A stretch of DNA of 64,000 nucleotides, taken from positions 2,480,001 to 2,544,000 of the forward strand of contig NZ_CP017603.1 of assembly GCF_001854185.1 (NCBI RefSeq), written 5' to 3'. The DNA comes from Clostridium formicaceticum. Lineage in GTDB: Bacteria > Bacillota > Clostridia > Peptostreptococcales > Natronincolaceae. Below the pieces are notes generated by a model. It had not been told where the DNA came from. It was given only the letters and a program-made list of their open reading frames with translations, and did not search any database. Position 1 is the stretch's first letter; each line of letters starts with the position of its first letter. A program made the translations under genes and the position numbers. Below are positions 24,190 through 32,270 of this stretch, in pieces.

Positions 24190-25044
24190 ATGGGTCAAGT
24201 AATAAAGGGGAAACCAGTTGCTGATAAGATCAGTGAAGACTTGGTAAAAGAGATTGAGGTATTGAAAGGAAAAGGATTTCAACCTAAGTTAGCTATTGTA
24301 CGTGTTGGTGCTAGATCAGACGATTTAGCTTATGAAAAAGGTGCTCTTAGTAAATGTAAAAAAGTAGGGGTTGAAACAGAGGTTAAAGAATTACCAGAAG
24401 ATATTACACAAGATGACTTTATAAAAGAATTAAAAAAATTAAATGAAGATAAGGCTGTTAATGGAATACTAATTTTTAGACCATTGCCAAAGCAGTTGGA
24501 TGAGAGTGTTATCAAGTATGTAATTGCTCCTGAGAAAGACGTAGACTGCTTTAGTCCAGTGAACGTTGGAAAAATGACAGAAGGGGATAAAACTGGATTC
24601 CCACCATGCACACCAACAGCAGTAATGGAAATTCTAAAGTTCTATGAAGTAGAGTTACAGGGCAAAGATTGTGCTGTTATCGGGGCTTCTATGGTTGTTG
24701 GTAAACCTACAGCCTTATTGTTATTAAATGAAAATGCTACGATTTCAGTATGCCACATCTTTACAAAAGATTCAGCGAAGGTAGCTAGCCAAGCAGAAGT
24801 TGTAGTTGTAGGGGTAGGGGTACCAAGATTAGTAAAAGAAAACTGGATTGCCAATGGAGCAGTAGTAATTGATGTTGGTATCAATGTGGATGCAGAAGGT
24901 AATATGTGTGGAGACGTAGATTTCGATAATGTTCAAGAAAAAGCAGCTATGATTACACCAGTACCAGGTGGGGTAGGTTCAGTTACTACATCTATTTTAG
25001 CAAAGCATGTAGTAAAAGCCTGCAAACAACAAAACAATTTATAG
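24190..25044 (+). CDS. folD: Methylenetetrahydrofolate dehydrogenase (FolD family)
   Basis: The 284-residue protein has FolD features: the IVRVGARSDDLAYEKGALSKCKKVG segment with the active-site Tyr/Lys region, GILIFRPLPKQLDE, DVDCFSPVNVGKM, and a Rossmann NAD(P)-binding half with VIGASMVVGKPTALLLL. PGGVGSVTTSILAKHVVKA closes it. It reduces methenyl-THF to methylene-THF. The usual PGGVGPMT is PGGVGSVT here, and the usual GRSxxVGxP motif is GASMVVGKP, both common variations in acetogen-type enzymes. ATG 24190 is preferred to TTG 24184 because the AGGGGG site at 24175-24180 then has a 9-base spacing. Confidence 0.93.
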   Translation: MGQVIKGKPVADKISEDLVKEIEVLKGKGFQPKLAIVRVGARSDDLAYEKGALSKCKKVGVETEVKELPEDITQDDFIKELKKLNEDKAVNGILIFRPLPKQLDESVIKYVIAPEKDVDCFSPVNVGKMTEGDKTGFPPCTPTAVMEILKFYEVELQGKDCAVIGASMVVGKPTALLLLNENATISVCHIFTKDSAKVASQAEVVVVGVGVPRLVKENWIANGAVVIDVGINVDAEGNMCGDVDFDNVQEKAAMITPVPGGVGSVTTSILAKHVVKACKQQNNL

Positions 25045-25050
25045 TACTTA

Positions 25051-25109
25051 ATTAACTTATTGTACCAGTTCTAAGAAAAAGTTGCTTTTAGCTGGTGCGA
25101 TAAGTTAAT
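25051..25109 (+). other. Long intercistronic hairpin between folD and metV
   Basis: ATTAACTTAT (25051-25060) pairs perfectly with ATAAGTTAAT (25100-25109). The stem continues inward through ACCAG/CTGGT with G-U pairs. No T-run follows, so an mRNA-processing or stability role is more likely than termination. Confidence 0.7.
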
Positions 25110-25142
25110 AGGTAACTTTGTTTAACTAAGGGGGAATAAAAA

Positions 25143-25814
25143 ATGATTATTTCACAAAAAAAACCTTTTGAAGAAGTTCTAAAGTTCCTAAAGGATAGTA
25201 AAAAGGTAGTTTTGACAGGCTGTTCTGAATGTGCTACTGTCTGTAAGGTTGGGGGCGAAGAGGAACTACAAGCCATGAAGGAATTGTTAGAAGTAGAAGG
25301 CAAAGAAGTATTAGCTTCAATTGTTCTTGAACCAGCCTGTAACCTGTTAAATACAAAGAAAGCGTTTAAATCATTAAAAGAAGAACTTGGTCAAGCGGAT
25401 GCAGTACTTTCATTAGCCTGTGGTGATGGCACACAAACAGTTGCAAAAATTGTTAAAAATGCAGTATATCCTGCTAACGATACTATGTTTATCGGTGAGA
25501 TAGAAAGAATCGGACAATTTGAAGAAGCCTGTAAAGCCTGTGGTGAGTGTGAACTTGGCTGGACAGCATCTATTTGTCCTATAACAAAGTGTGCTAAAGG
25601 TCTTGTTAATGGCCCATGTGGTGGTGCAAAGAACAAAAAATGTGAAGTTAGCAGTGACAATGACTGTGCATGGCTTTTAATTTATGAAAAATTAAAAGAA
25701 GCTGGACAGTTAGCAAACATGATGGAATTAAGAGCACCTAAAGACTTTGCAAAGGCAAATAGTCCAAGAAGAATTAATTTAAAAGATCAAAGCAAAGAAA
25801 CTGCTGAAGCTTAG
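25143..25814 (+). CDS. metV: Methylenetetrahydrofolate reductase zinc/Fe-S subunit MetV
   Basis: The 223-residue Cys-rich protein contains TGCSECATVCKVGG near residue 25 and, later, CKACGECELGWTASICPITKC followed by GLVNGPCGGAKNKKCEV. This is the MetV (MTHFR C-terminal-domain) pattern. In acetogens MetV partners with the flavin subunit MetF, encoded 21 bases downstream, and is thought to route electrons into methylene-THF reduction. No rnfC2 or other electron-bifurcating subunit is adjacent, so this looks like the simple MetVF form whose electron donor is uncertain. The ATG follows AAGGGGGAATAAAAA. Confidence 0.9.
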   Translation: MIISQKKPFEEVLKFLKDSKKVVLTGCSECATVCKVGGEEELQAMKELLEVEGKEVLASIVLEPACNLLNTKKAFKSLKEELGQADAVLSLACGDGTQTVAKIVKNAVYPANDTMFIGEIERIGQFEEACKACGECELGWTASICPITKCAKGLVNGPCGGAKNKKCEVSSDNDCAWLLIYEKLKEAGQLANMMELRAPKDFAKANSPRRINLKDQSKETAEA

Positions 25815-25835
25815 ATTGATAAAGGGGGTATTATA

Positions 25836-26717
25836 ATGAGCTTATTAAGAAATGCAATTGAAAAGGGAGAATTTGCAGTTACAGCGGAAATGGCTCCTCC
25901 TAAAGGAACGGATTTTCATCATTTAATGGAATGTGCAAGAGCTATTAAAGGAAGAGTTCATGGTGTTAATGTAACAGATTTTCAGTCAGCCGTTATGAGG
26001 GCTACATCTTTAGCTACTTGTAAATTATTAAAAGATGAAGGTTTAGAACCAGTATTGCAAATGACCGGTAGAGACAGAAATAGAATTGCTATTCAAGGAG
26101 AATTTTTATCTGCTGCTGTATTTGGAATTCCAAATGTACTAGCTCTTACAGGAGACCATACAGTAGTAGGAGATCATCCACAGGCAAAACCTGTATATGA
26201 CTTAGATAGCGTTGGTATTTTACAAGCTGCAACAACTTTAATGGGCGGAAAAGATATGGTAGGTAATGATATAGAGGGCGGATTAGACTTCTTATTAGGA
26301 GCTTGTGTAACACCAAGATTCGATCCTGTAGAAGCGCAAATTCTTAAAATGGAAAAGAAAGTAAAGGCAGGAGCAAGATTCTTCCAAACCCAAGCTGTAT
26401 TTGATTTAGATACAATGAGAGAATTTAGAGAAAAAACTAAGCATATCAATGCAAAAGTATTAGCAGGTATTATTCCTCTAAAATCTGCTCCAATGGCAAA
26501 ATTCATGAACAATAATGTACCTGGAATTTATGTACCAGATGAACTTATTGAAAGAATGAAAAATACTGAAAAAGATTTAAGAGTACAAGAAGGTATTAAA
26601 ATAGCTGGAGAATTTATTAGACAGCTAAGAGAAGAAAACCTATGTGATGGGGTACACATCATGGCTATTGGTGCCGAAGAAAACGTACCTGCAATTCTAG
26701 ATGCAGCTGGATTATAG
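25836..26717 (+). CDS. metF: Methylenetetrahydrofolate reductase flavoprotein subunit
   Basis: The 293-residue TIM-barrel protein of the MTHFR family reduces methylene-THF to methyl-THF, with FAD in the barrel. Visible motifs: VTAEMAPPKGTD (the catalytic-Glu strand), VHGVNVTDFQSAVMR, LQMTGRDRNRIAIQGEFL, VLALTGDH, GARFFQTQAVFD and AGIIPLKSAPMAKFM. Length matches the single-domain bacterial form. It is tightly coupled to metV (21-base gap, AAAGGGGGT ribosome site) and is followed after 22 bases by lpd. Confidence 0.95.
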   Translation: MSLLRNAIEKGEFAVTAEMAPPKGTDFHHLMECARAIKGRVHGVNVTDFQSAVMRATSLATCKLLKDEGLEPVLQMTGRDRNRIAIQGEFLSAAVFGIPNVLALTGDHTVVGDHPQAKPVYDLDSVGILQAATTLMGGKDMVGNDIEGGLDFLLGACVTPRFDPVEAQILKMEKKVKAGARFFQTQAVFDLDTMREFREKTKHINAKVLAGIIPLKSAPMAKFMNNNVPGIYVPDELIERMKNTEKDLRVQEGIKIAGEFIRQLREENLCDGVHIMAIGAEENVPAILDAAGL

Positions 26718-26739
26718 TTTGCAAAAGGGGGTTTGAACA

Positions 26740-28113
26740 GTGAAGGTAGTTGTAATTGGAGGAGGTCCAGGGGGATACGTAGCAGCGATTAAGGCAGCAA
26801 TGCTGGGAGCGGATGTAACCATAGTTGAAAAAAAGAGAGTTGGAGGAACCTGCCTTAATGTAGGATGCATACCAACCAAGGCTTTGCTAGCTTCATCTGA
26901 CATGCTTGAAGCTGTAAGAGAAGCAAAAGACTATGGCGTAAATGTTAATGGTGACATTGAAGCAGATTTCCAATATATGATGAAAAGAAAAGATAAAATA
27001 GTAGATCAACTAGTAAAAGGAATAGAGTTTTTATTTGAGAAAAAAGGCGCTAAATTGGTTAGTGGCTTTGGAAAATTAATTGATAAAAACAAAGTAGAAG
27101 TTGAGAAGGAAGATGGTTCTAAAGAAGTAATAGAAGCAGATAAGATTATTTTAGCTACTGGTTCAGTTCCAATTGTTCCTCCAATTTTCCCTTATGATGG
27201 TAAGAAAGTTATTACTAGTGATGAAGCGCTTTATTTAGAAGAAGCACCTAAATCTTTATTGATTTTAGGTGGGGGTGTTATTGGCTGTGAGTTTGGGCAG
27301 TTTTTTAGTAAAATAGGCACAAAAGTAACCATTGTTGAAATGGCTGATCAATTGCTACCTTTTGAGGATAAAGATGTAGCAAAACAGTTGGAAAGATCTT
27401 TCAAAAAAGATAAAATTAAAATGATGACTGGACAAAAAATTGAGAAGTGTGAAGTTCAGGGAGACAAAGTTGTTGCCTATTTAGAAGGTGGCAAAGAAGT
27501 AGAGGCAGATGTAATGTTGGTATCAGTGGGTAGAAAGCCATACTTGGACAACCTAGGTCTTGATACTGTTGGTGTTAACATGGAAAGAGGAAAAATTGTT
27601 GTAAATGAAAAAATGGAGACAAATGTTGAAGGTATCTATGCTATAGGCGATATCGTTGACACACCTTTCCTAGCCCATGTTGCATCTAAAGAAGGTATGG
27701 TGGCAGCAGAAAATGCTCTAGGTAAAGATAAAACTGTTAGTTATAGAGCAGTGCCTAGATGTATCTATACTTCACCTGAAGTAGCAGCTGTTGGTATCAC
27801 TGAAAAAGATGCAGATGCTAAAGGAATAGCGTACCATGTAGGTAAGTTTGACTTTAGAGGACTTGGAAAAGCCCAAGCTATTGGTCATTTCCAAGGATTT
27901 ATAAAGGTGTTAGCTGATGATAATGATAAGATTATTGGGGCATCTATTGTAGGTCCTCATGCTACTGACCTTTTAGCTGAGCTGAGTCTAGCTGTTGAAT
28001 TAGGTTTGACAGCTGAACAAGTTGGAGATGTTATTCATCCACATCCAACATTATCTGAGGGCATTATGGAAGCATTACATGATGTGCATAAAGCCTGTGT
28101 TCACTCTGTATAA
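26740..28113 (+). CDS. lpdA: Dihydrolipoyl dehydrogenase (glycine cleavage L-protein)
   Basis: The 457-residue flavoprotein opens MKVVVIGGGPGGYVAAIKAAMLG (FAD Rossmann motif), with the redox disulfide in GGTCLNVGCIPTKALL near residues 36-50. It continues with LILGGGVIGCEFGQFF (NAD motif), YAIGDIVDT and the HPHPTLSEGIMEALHD interface that holds the catalytic His-Glu pair. No N-terminal lipoyl domain is present. It reoxidises dihydrolipoyl groups. With gcvH in the same cluster it can serve a glycine synthase/cleavage system, although GcvP and GcvT are not in this window. The start is GTG at 26740 after AAAAGGGGG. Confidence 0.94.
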   Translation: MKVVVIGGGPGGYVAAIKAAMLGADVTIVEKKRVGGTCLNVGCIPTKALLASSDMLEAVREAKDYGVNVNGDIEADFQYMMKRKDKIVDQLVKGIEFLFEKKGAKLVSGFGKLIDKNKVEVEKEDGSKEVIEADKIILATGSVPIVPPIFPYDGKKVITSDEALYLEEAPKSLLILGGGVIGCEFGQFFSKIGTKVTIVEMADQLLPFEDKDVAKQLERSFKKDKIKMMTGQKIEKCEVQGDKVVAYLEGGKEVEADVMLVSVGRKPYLDNLGLDTVGVNMERGKIVVNEKMETNVEGIYAIGDIVDTPFLAHVASKEGMVAAENALGKDKTVSYRAVPRCIYTSPEVAAVGITEKDADAKGIAYHVGKFDFRGLGKAQAIGHFQGFIKVLADDNDKIIGASIVGPHATDLLAELSLAVELGLTAEQVGDVIHPHPTLSEGIMEALHDVHKACVHSV

Positions 28114-28114
28114 A

Positions 28115-28143
28115 GGATAGGGTTCTATTAAAAAGCCCTGTCC
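28115..28143 (+). other. Intercistronic hairpin between lpdA and the second cooC
   Basis: GGATAGGG (28115-28122) pairs with CCCTGTCC (28136-28143) with one mismatch. No T-run follows. Confidence 0.5.
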
Positions 28144-28186
28144 ATTAGGCGAAGCTTTTGTCAACAACAAACAGGAGGTAGATACT

Positions 28187-28954
28187 ATGGGATATACAAT
28201 AGCTGTAGCAGGTAAAGGTGGTACTGGAAAAACATCACTGACAGGGCTTTTAATAGACTATTTAGTAAAAAATGGAGAAAAGCCTATCTTAGCTGTAGAT
28301 GCTGATGCTAATTCAAACTTAAATGAAGTATTAGGTGAAGAAGTAGAATTTACTATAGGTGAAATAAGAGAAGAAGTTAGCAAAAGAGAAAATACTGGAA
28401 ATAGTTTTCCAGGCGGAATGACAAAGGCACAGTATCTAAAGTATCGATTGAATGGGGCACTTGTTGAAGGTAGAGGATATGACCTTCTAGTCATGGGTAG
28501 GTCAGAAGGTCAAGGATGCTATTGTTATGTAAATGGCATGTTAAGAGAACAAATTGATTCTTTATCCGATAGTTATAAGTATTTAGTGATTGACAATGAA
28601 GCAGGCATGGAACATTTGAGCAGAAAAACAACCAAACATATTGACACCCTATTTTTAGTAAGTGATTCATCAAGAAGAGGGATTCAAGCAGTTGGAAGAA
28701 TCAATCAACTGGTAAAAGAACTTGGACTCAGTGTACAAAATATTCACCTTATCGTGAATAGAGTAGCAAATGGTATATTGCAGGAAGATACAAAAACAGA
28801 AATTGAAAAGCAGGGATTAAACTTGCTTGGTGTAGTACCTTTAGATCAGCAAGTTTATGAATATGATGCCCAAGGAATTCCATTGGTAAAATTACCAGAG
28901 GATTCTATCTCCAAAACGGCATTAAAAAATATTTTATCAAAAATCCAGTTTTAA
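28187..28954 (+). CDS. CooC/AcsF-type nickel-insertion ATPase (second copy)
   Basis: The 255-residue ATPase has GKGGTGKTSLTGLLI, DADANSNLNEVLG and a CxC pair in GQGCYCYVNGML, the same architecture as the copy at 20864 but clearly diverged. It lies immediately before acsD, the position occupied in acetogen clusters by the CooC-like protein sometimes named AcsF or CooC2. It may insert nickel into acetyl-CoA synthase or CODH; which of the two is unresolved. The start follows AGGAGGTAGATACT. Two diverged copies in one locus suggest a division of labour between the C-cluster and A-cluster. Confidence 0.9.
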   Translation: MGYTIAVAGKGGTGKTSLTGLLIDYLVKNGEKPILAVDADANSNLNEVLGEEVEFTIGEIREEVSKRENTGNSFPGGMTKAQYLKYRLNGALVEGRGYDLLVMGRSEGQGCYCYVNGMLREQIDSLSDSYKYLVIDNEAGMEHLSRKTTKHIDTLFLVSDSSRRGIQAVGRINQLVKELGLSVQNIHLIVNRVANGILQEDTKTEIEKQGLNLLGVVPLDQQVYEYDAQGIPLVKLPEDSISKTALKNILSKIQF

Positions 28955-28983
28955 CAGTAATTTTATTTAAGGGGGCGATTTTA

Positions 28984-29928
28984 GTGGCATTTAAAATGTC
29001 AGTACAGGATTATAAGGGAAAGATTAATGAAGTAGAAGTAGGAAAAGGCGATAAGGCATTCAAAATTGGGGGAGAAGCTGCAGTTGCGTTTTATGAATTT
29101 GACGGTGCAACTGGTCAAGCACCTAAAGCAGGAATTGAGATTTTAGACATTTATCCAGAAGAATGGATACCAGCATTACAAGAATTATATAAAGATGTAG
29201 CAAACAACCCTGTTGAATGGGCAAAGTTTGTTGAAAAAGAACTAAATCCTGATTTCATTTGTTTAAGATTTTTAGGTGCTGATCCTAATGGATTAGATAA
29301 GTCTCCTGAGGAATGTGCTGAAGTTGCAAAAGCTGTTGCAGAAGCTATTACTTTACCATTAGTTATTGCTGGAACAGGCAACCATGATAAGGATAGCAAA
29401 TTGTTTGAAAAAGTAGCTGCTGCTGTTGAAGGCAAGAACGTTCTTGTTTTAGCTGCTACAGAAGAAAACTATAAAGGTGTTGGAGCTGCTGCTGGTTTAG
29501 CTTACGGTCATAAAGTAGGTGCAGAATCTTCAGTAGACATTAACCTTGCAAAACAATTAAATGTACTTTTAGGCCAACTTGGCGTTAAGGCTGAAGACGT
29601 CGTTATGAATATTGGATGTTCTGCTGTAGGATATGGATTTGAATACCTTATTTCAACAGTAGATAGAATTAGATTAGCAGCATTAGGTCAAAACGATAAG
29701 ACTTTACAAATGCCTATTATTACACCAGTATCCTTTGAAACATGGAATGTTAAAGAAGCAGTTGCAGATGAAGAAGATGCTCCAGACTGGGGGTCTAAAG
29801 AAGAACGTGGTATTACTATGGAAGTATCAACAGCTACAAGTATTATTACTGTAGGTGCTGATGCAGTAATTCTTCGTCATCCAAAATCACTAGAAACAGT
29901 GAAAAAGTTTGTAGCAGCATTAGCATAA
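28984..29928 (+). CDS. acsD: Corrinoid iron-sulfur protein small subunit
   Basis: The 314-residue TIM-barrel-like protein includes VALDYKG-like N-terminal strands, GGEAAVAFYEFDGA, ICLRFLGADPNG, VIAGTGNHDKD and NIGCSAVGYGFEYLIST. It is the delta subunit (CFeSP small) that pairs with AcsC to carry the methyl group on cobalt from methyl-THF to acetyl-CoA synthase. It begins at a GTG (28984) after AAGGGGGCG. acsC follows after 68 bases, suggesting balanced co-expression. Length matches the Moorella-type subunit. Confidence 0.94.
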   Translation: MAFKMSVQDYKGKINEVEVGKGDKAFKIGGEAAVAFYEFDGATGQAPKAGIEILDIYPEEWIPALQELYKDVANNPVEWAKFVEKELNPDFICLRFLGADPNGLDKSPEECAEVAKAVAEAITLPLVIAGTGNHDKDSKLFEKVAAAVEGKNVLVLAATEENYKGVGAAAGLAYGHKVGAESSVDINLAKQLNVLLGQLGVKAEDVVMNIGCSAVGYGFEYLISTVDRIRLAALGQNDKTLQMPIITPVSFETWNVKEAVADEEDAPDWGSKEERGITMEVSTATSIITVGADAVILRHPKSLETVKKFVAALA

Positions 29929-29996
29929 ATAAAAAAAATATCAACATATTTTATAAATATACTTTGTAAAATGATTTTCTAAGGGGGAAAGAAAAA

Positions 29997-31361
29997 ATGG
30001 CTTTAACAGGATTAGATATATTTAAATTAACACCTAAAAAGAACTGTAAAGATTGTGGGTTTCCAACTTGTTTAGCATTTTGTATGAAGGTTGCAGCTGG
30101 AGCTGTTGAGATAGAAAAATGTCCTCATATGAGTCCAGAGGCTTTAGAAAAATTATCTGAGGCTACAGCGCCACCAATGAAGGCTGTTAAAATTGGTACA
30201 GGTGATAATGAATATACATTGGGTGGAGAAACTGTACTTTTCCGTCATGAAAAAACTTTTGTAAGTAGAAATAGATTTGCAGTAGCATTTAATGATGCAA
30301 TGACTGCAGAAGAAGTAGACGCAAAGTTAGCTAACATTAAAAAGGTTAATTATGTAAGAATTGGTGAAGAAATGAAGGTTGAAGTAGCTGCATTGAAATA
30401 TACAGCGAACAAAGATAATTACATTAACCTTGTTAAAAAAGTGAAAGATAGCGATGCTAAATTAGTTTATATGTTAGTCTGTGAAGACGTTGAAGTTCTT
30501 AAAGAAGCTTTAGAGTTAGTTAAAGATGAAAAACCTGTTGTATATGGTGCTACAAAAGACAACTATGAAGCTATGGTAAATCTAGTGAAGGATGCAAAAC
30601 TTCCTTTAGGCTTAAAGGCTGCTAATCTAGATGAATTATATGATTTAGTTGATAAGGTTCAAGGATTAGATTATAAGGAACTATTATTAGCAGTAGAAGA
30701 TCCTTCAGTAAAAGAAACCTTTAAAAATGTAGTTCAAATTAGAAGAACTGCATTAAAAGAGCAAGATAGAAAATTTGGTTATCCTTCAGTTGTATTTGCT
30801 AATGACTTATCAGGTGGAGACAAGTACATGGAAGTTGCTTTAGCATCATTATTCACATTAAAATATGGTTCTATTGTTGTATTAGATGACATAGATTATG
30901 CAAAGGCATTACCACTATTTGCATTAAGACAAAATGTGTACACTGATCCTCAAAGACCAATGAGGGTTGAGCCAGACGTTTATCCTATAAATGGTGCAGA
31001 TGACAATGCTCCAGTACTAGTAACTGTTGACTTTGCATTAACTTACTTTATTGCAGCTGGTGAGATCGAAAGATCTAAAGTGCCAGTATGGTTAGCTGTT
31101 CCAGATGCTGGTGGTTACTCTGTACTTACTGCTTGGGCTGCAGGTAAATTTGGTGCAGCTAACATCAGTAAATTTATCAAAGAAAGCGGTATCGCTGACA
31201 AAACTAAGTCAAGAAAATTAGTAATCCCAGGACTTGTAGCTGTACTTAAAGGAGAAATTGAAGATGAGTTACCAGGTTGGGAAATTGTTGTAGGACCAGA
31301 AGAAGCTATGCATATTCCAAAATTCTTAAAAGAATTACAAGCAAGTGAAGCATCTGCATAG
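29997..31361 (+). CDS. acsC: Corrinoid iron-sulfur protein large subunit
   Basis: The 454-residue gamma subunit begins with a [4Fe-4S] domain: NCKDCGFPTCLAFCMKVAAG, with the fourth Cys in EKCPHMS, near residues 17-45. A TIM barrel follows (~90-320). The C-terminal corrinoid-binding domain (PVWLAVPDAGGYSVLTAWAAGKF) lacks the His ligand motif, giving base-off cobalamin as expected. The cluster delivers electrons for reactivating oxidised cobalt, together with the AcsV-like protein at 35151. The ATG follows AAGGGGGAAAG. A U-less hairpin at 31389-31418 separates it from acsE. Confidence 0.95.
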   Translation: MALTGLDIFKLTPKKNCKDCGFPTCLAFCMKVAAGAVEIEKCPHMSPEALEKLSEATAPPMKAVKIGTGDNEYTLGGETVLFRHEKTFVSRNRFAVAFNDAMTAEEVDAKLANIKKVNYVRIGEEMKVEVAALKYTANKDNYINLVKKVKDSDAKLVYMLVCEDVEVLKEALELVKDEKPVVYGATKDNYEAMVNLVKDAKLPLGLKAANLDELYDLVDKVQGLDYKELLLAVEDPSVKETFKNVVQIRRTALKEQDRKFGYPSVVFANDLSGGDKYMEVALASLFTLKYGSIVVLDDIDYAKALPLFALRQNVYTDPQRPMRVEPDVYPINGADDNAPVLVTVDFALTYFIAAGEIERSKVPVWLAVPDAGGYSVLTAWAAGKFGAANISKFIKESGIADKTKSRKLVIPGLVAVLKGEIEDELPGWEIVVGPEEAMHIPKFLKELQASEASA

Positions 31362-31388
31362 ATAATTATAAAAATCAATAGTATTAAA

Positions 31389-31418
31389 ATTAAGGAAAGG
31401 GTAATACCTTTCCTTAAT
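31389..31418 (+). other. Intercistronic hairpin between acsC and acsE
   Basis: ATTAAGGAAAGG (31389-31400) pairs perfectly with CCTTTCCTTAAT (31407-31418) around GTAATA. ATAAAAATAAG follows instead of a T-run. Confidence 0.7.
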
Positions 31419-31447
31419 ATAAAAATAAGAAATAGGGGGTTACATAC

Positions 31448-32233
31448 ATGGAAAAGTTCCTTGTAATTGGAGAGAGAATTCATTGTATTTCACCAGTAAT
31501 TAGAAAGGCATTAGCTGAAAGAAATCCTGAGCCAATCTTACAGAGAGCCAAGGAGCAAATTGAGGCTGGAGCAGATTACGTAGATGTAAACATAGGACCA
31601 GCAGCAAAAGATGGAGAAGAATTAATGACTTGGGCTGTTCAGTTAATTCAAAAAGAGTTTGACAATGTTCCTTTAGCTTTAGATACTATAAACAGAGCAG
31701 CTATGGTAGCTGGATTAAAAGCATATAATAATTCAAAAGGCAAAGCGATTATTAACTCAGCAGATGCTGGCCCAAGAATTGATTTATTTGATTTAGCGGC
31801 AGAGCATGATGCAATGATTATTGGTTTATGTGCTAAAGAAGGTATTCCTAGAGATACAGAAGAACGTATCGCTTATTGTACAGAAATGTTAGAAAAAGCT
31901 ATGGGATTAGGTATGGACCCAAGTGACATATTATTCGACCCACTTTTCCTAGTTGTTAAAGGAATGCAGGAAAAACAATCAGACGTTTTAGAAGCCATCA
32001 AACAAATCACTGAGATGGGTCTTAAAACTACTGGTGGATTAAGTAATATTTCTAATGGAGCTCCAAAGCATGTAAGACCAATCATGGATGCAGTTTTTGC
32101 AGCTATGGCAATGCAATGTGGACTTTCCTCCGCTATTATTAATCCATGCGACAAAGAATTAATGGATACAATCAAAACTTGTGATGTTATTAAAAACAAC
32201 ATTCTATATGCTGATTCATACTTAGACTTATAA
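31448..32233 (+). CDS. acsE: Methyl-THF:corrinoid iron-sulfur protein methyltransferase
   Basis: The 261-residue pterin-binding TIM barrel contains VIGERIHCIS, GADYVDVNIGPA, LALDTINRAAM, INSADAGPR, LFDPLFLVVKG and GLSNISNGAP, the MeTr/AcsE signatures. The conserved Asn for pterin activation lies in the GGLSNISNG loop. It moves the methyl group from methyl-THF to Co(I) of AcsCD. The canonical barrel length indicates a complete gene. The ATG at 31448 follows AATAGGGGGTTACATAC. acsB starts 38 bases after the stop. Confidence 0.96.
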   Translation: MEKFLVIGERIHCISPVIRKALAERNPEPILQRAKEQIEAGADYVDVNIGPAAKDGEELMTWAVQLIQKEFDNVPLALDTINRAAMVAGLKAYNNSKGKAIINSADAGPRIDLFDLAAEHDAMIIGLCAKEGIPRDTEERIAYCTEMLEKAMGLGMDPSDILFDPLFLVVKGMQEKQSDVLEAIKQITEMGLKTTGGLSNISNGAPKHVRPIMDAVFAAMAMQCGLSSAIINPCDKELMDTIKTCDVIKNNILYADSYLDL

Positions 32234-32270
32234 GAGATTTGTAATAAATATAAAAAGGGGGTAACAACTT

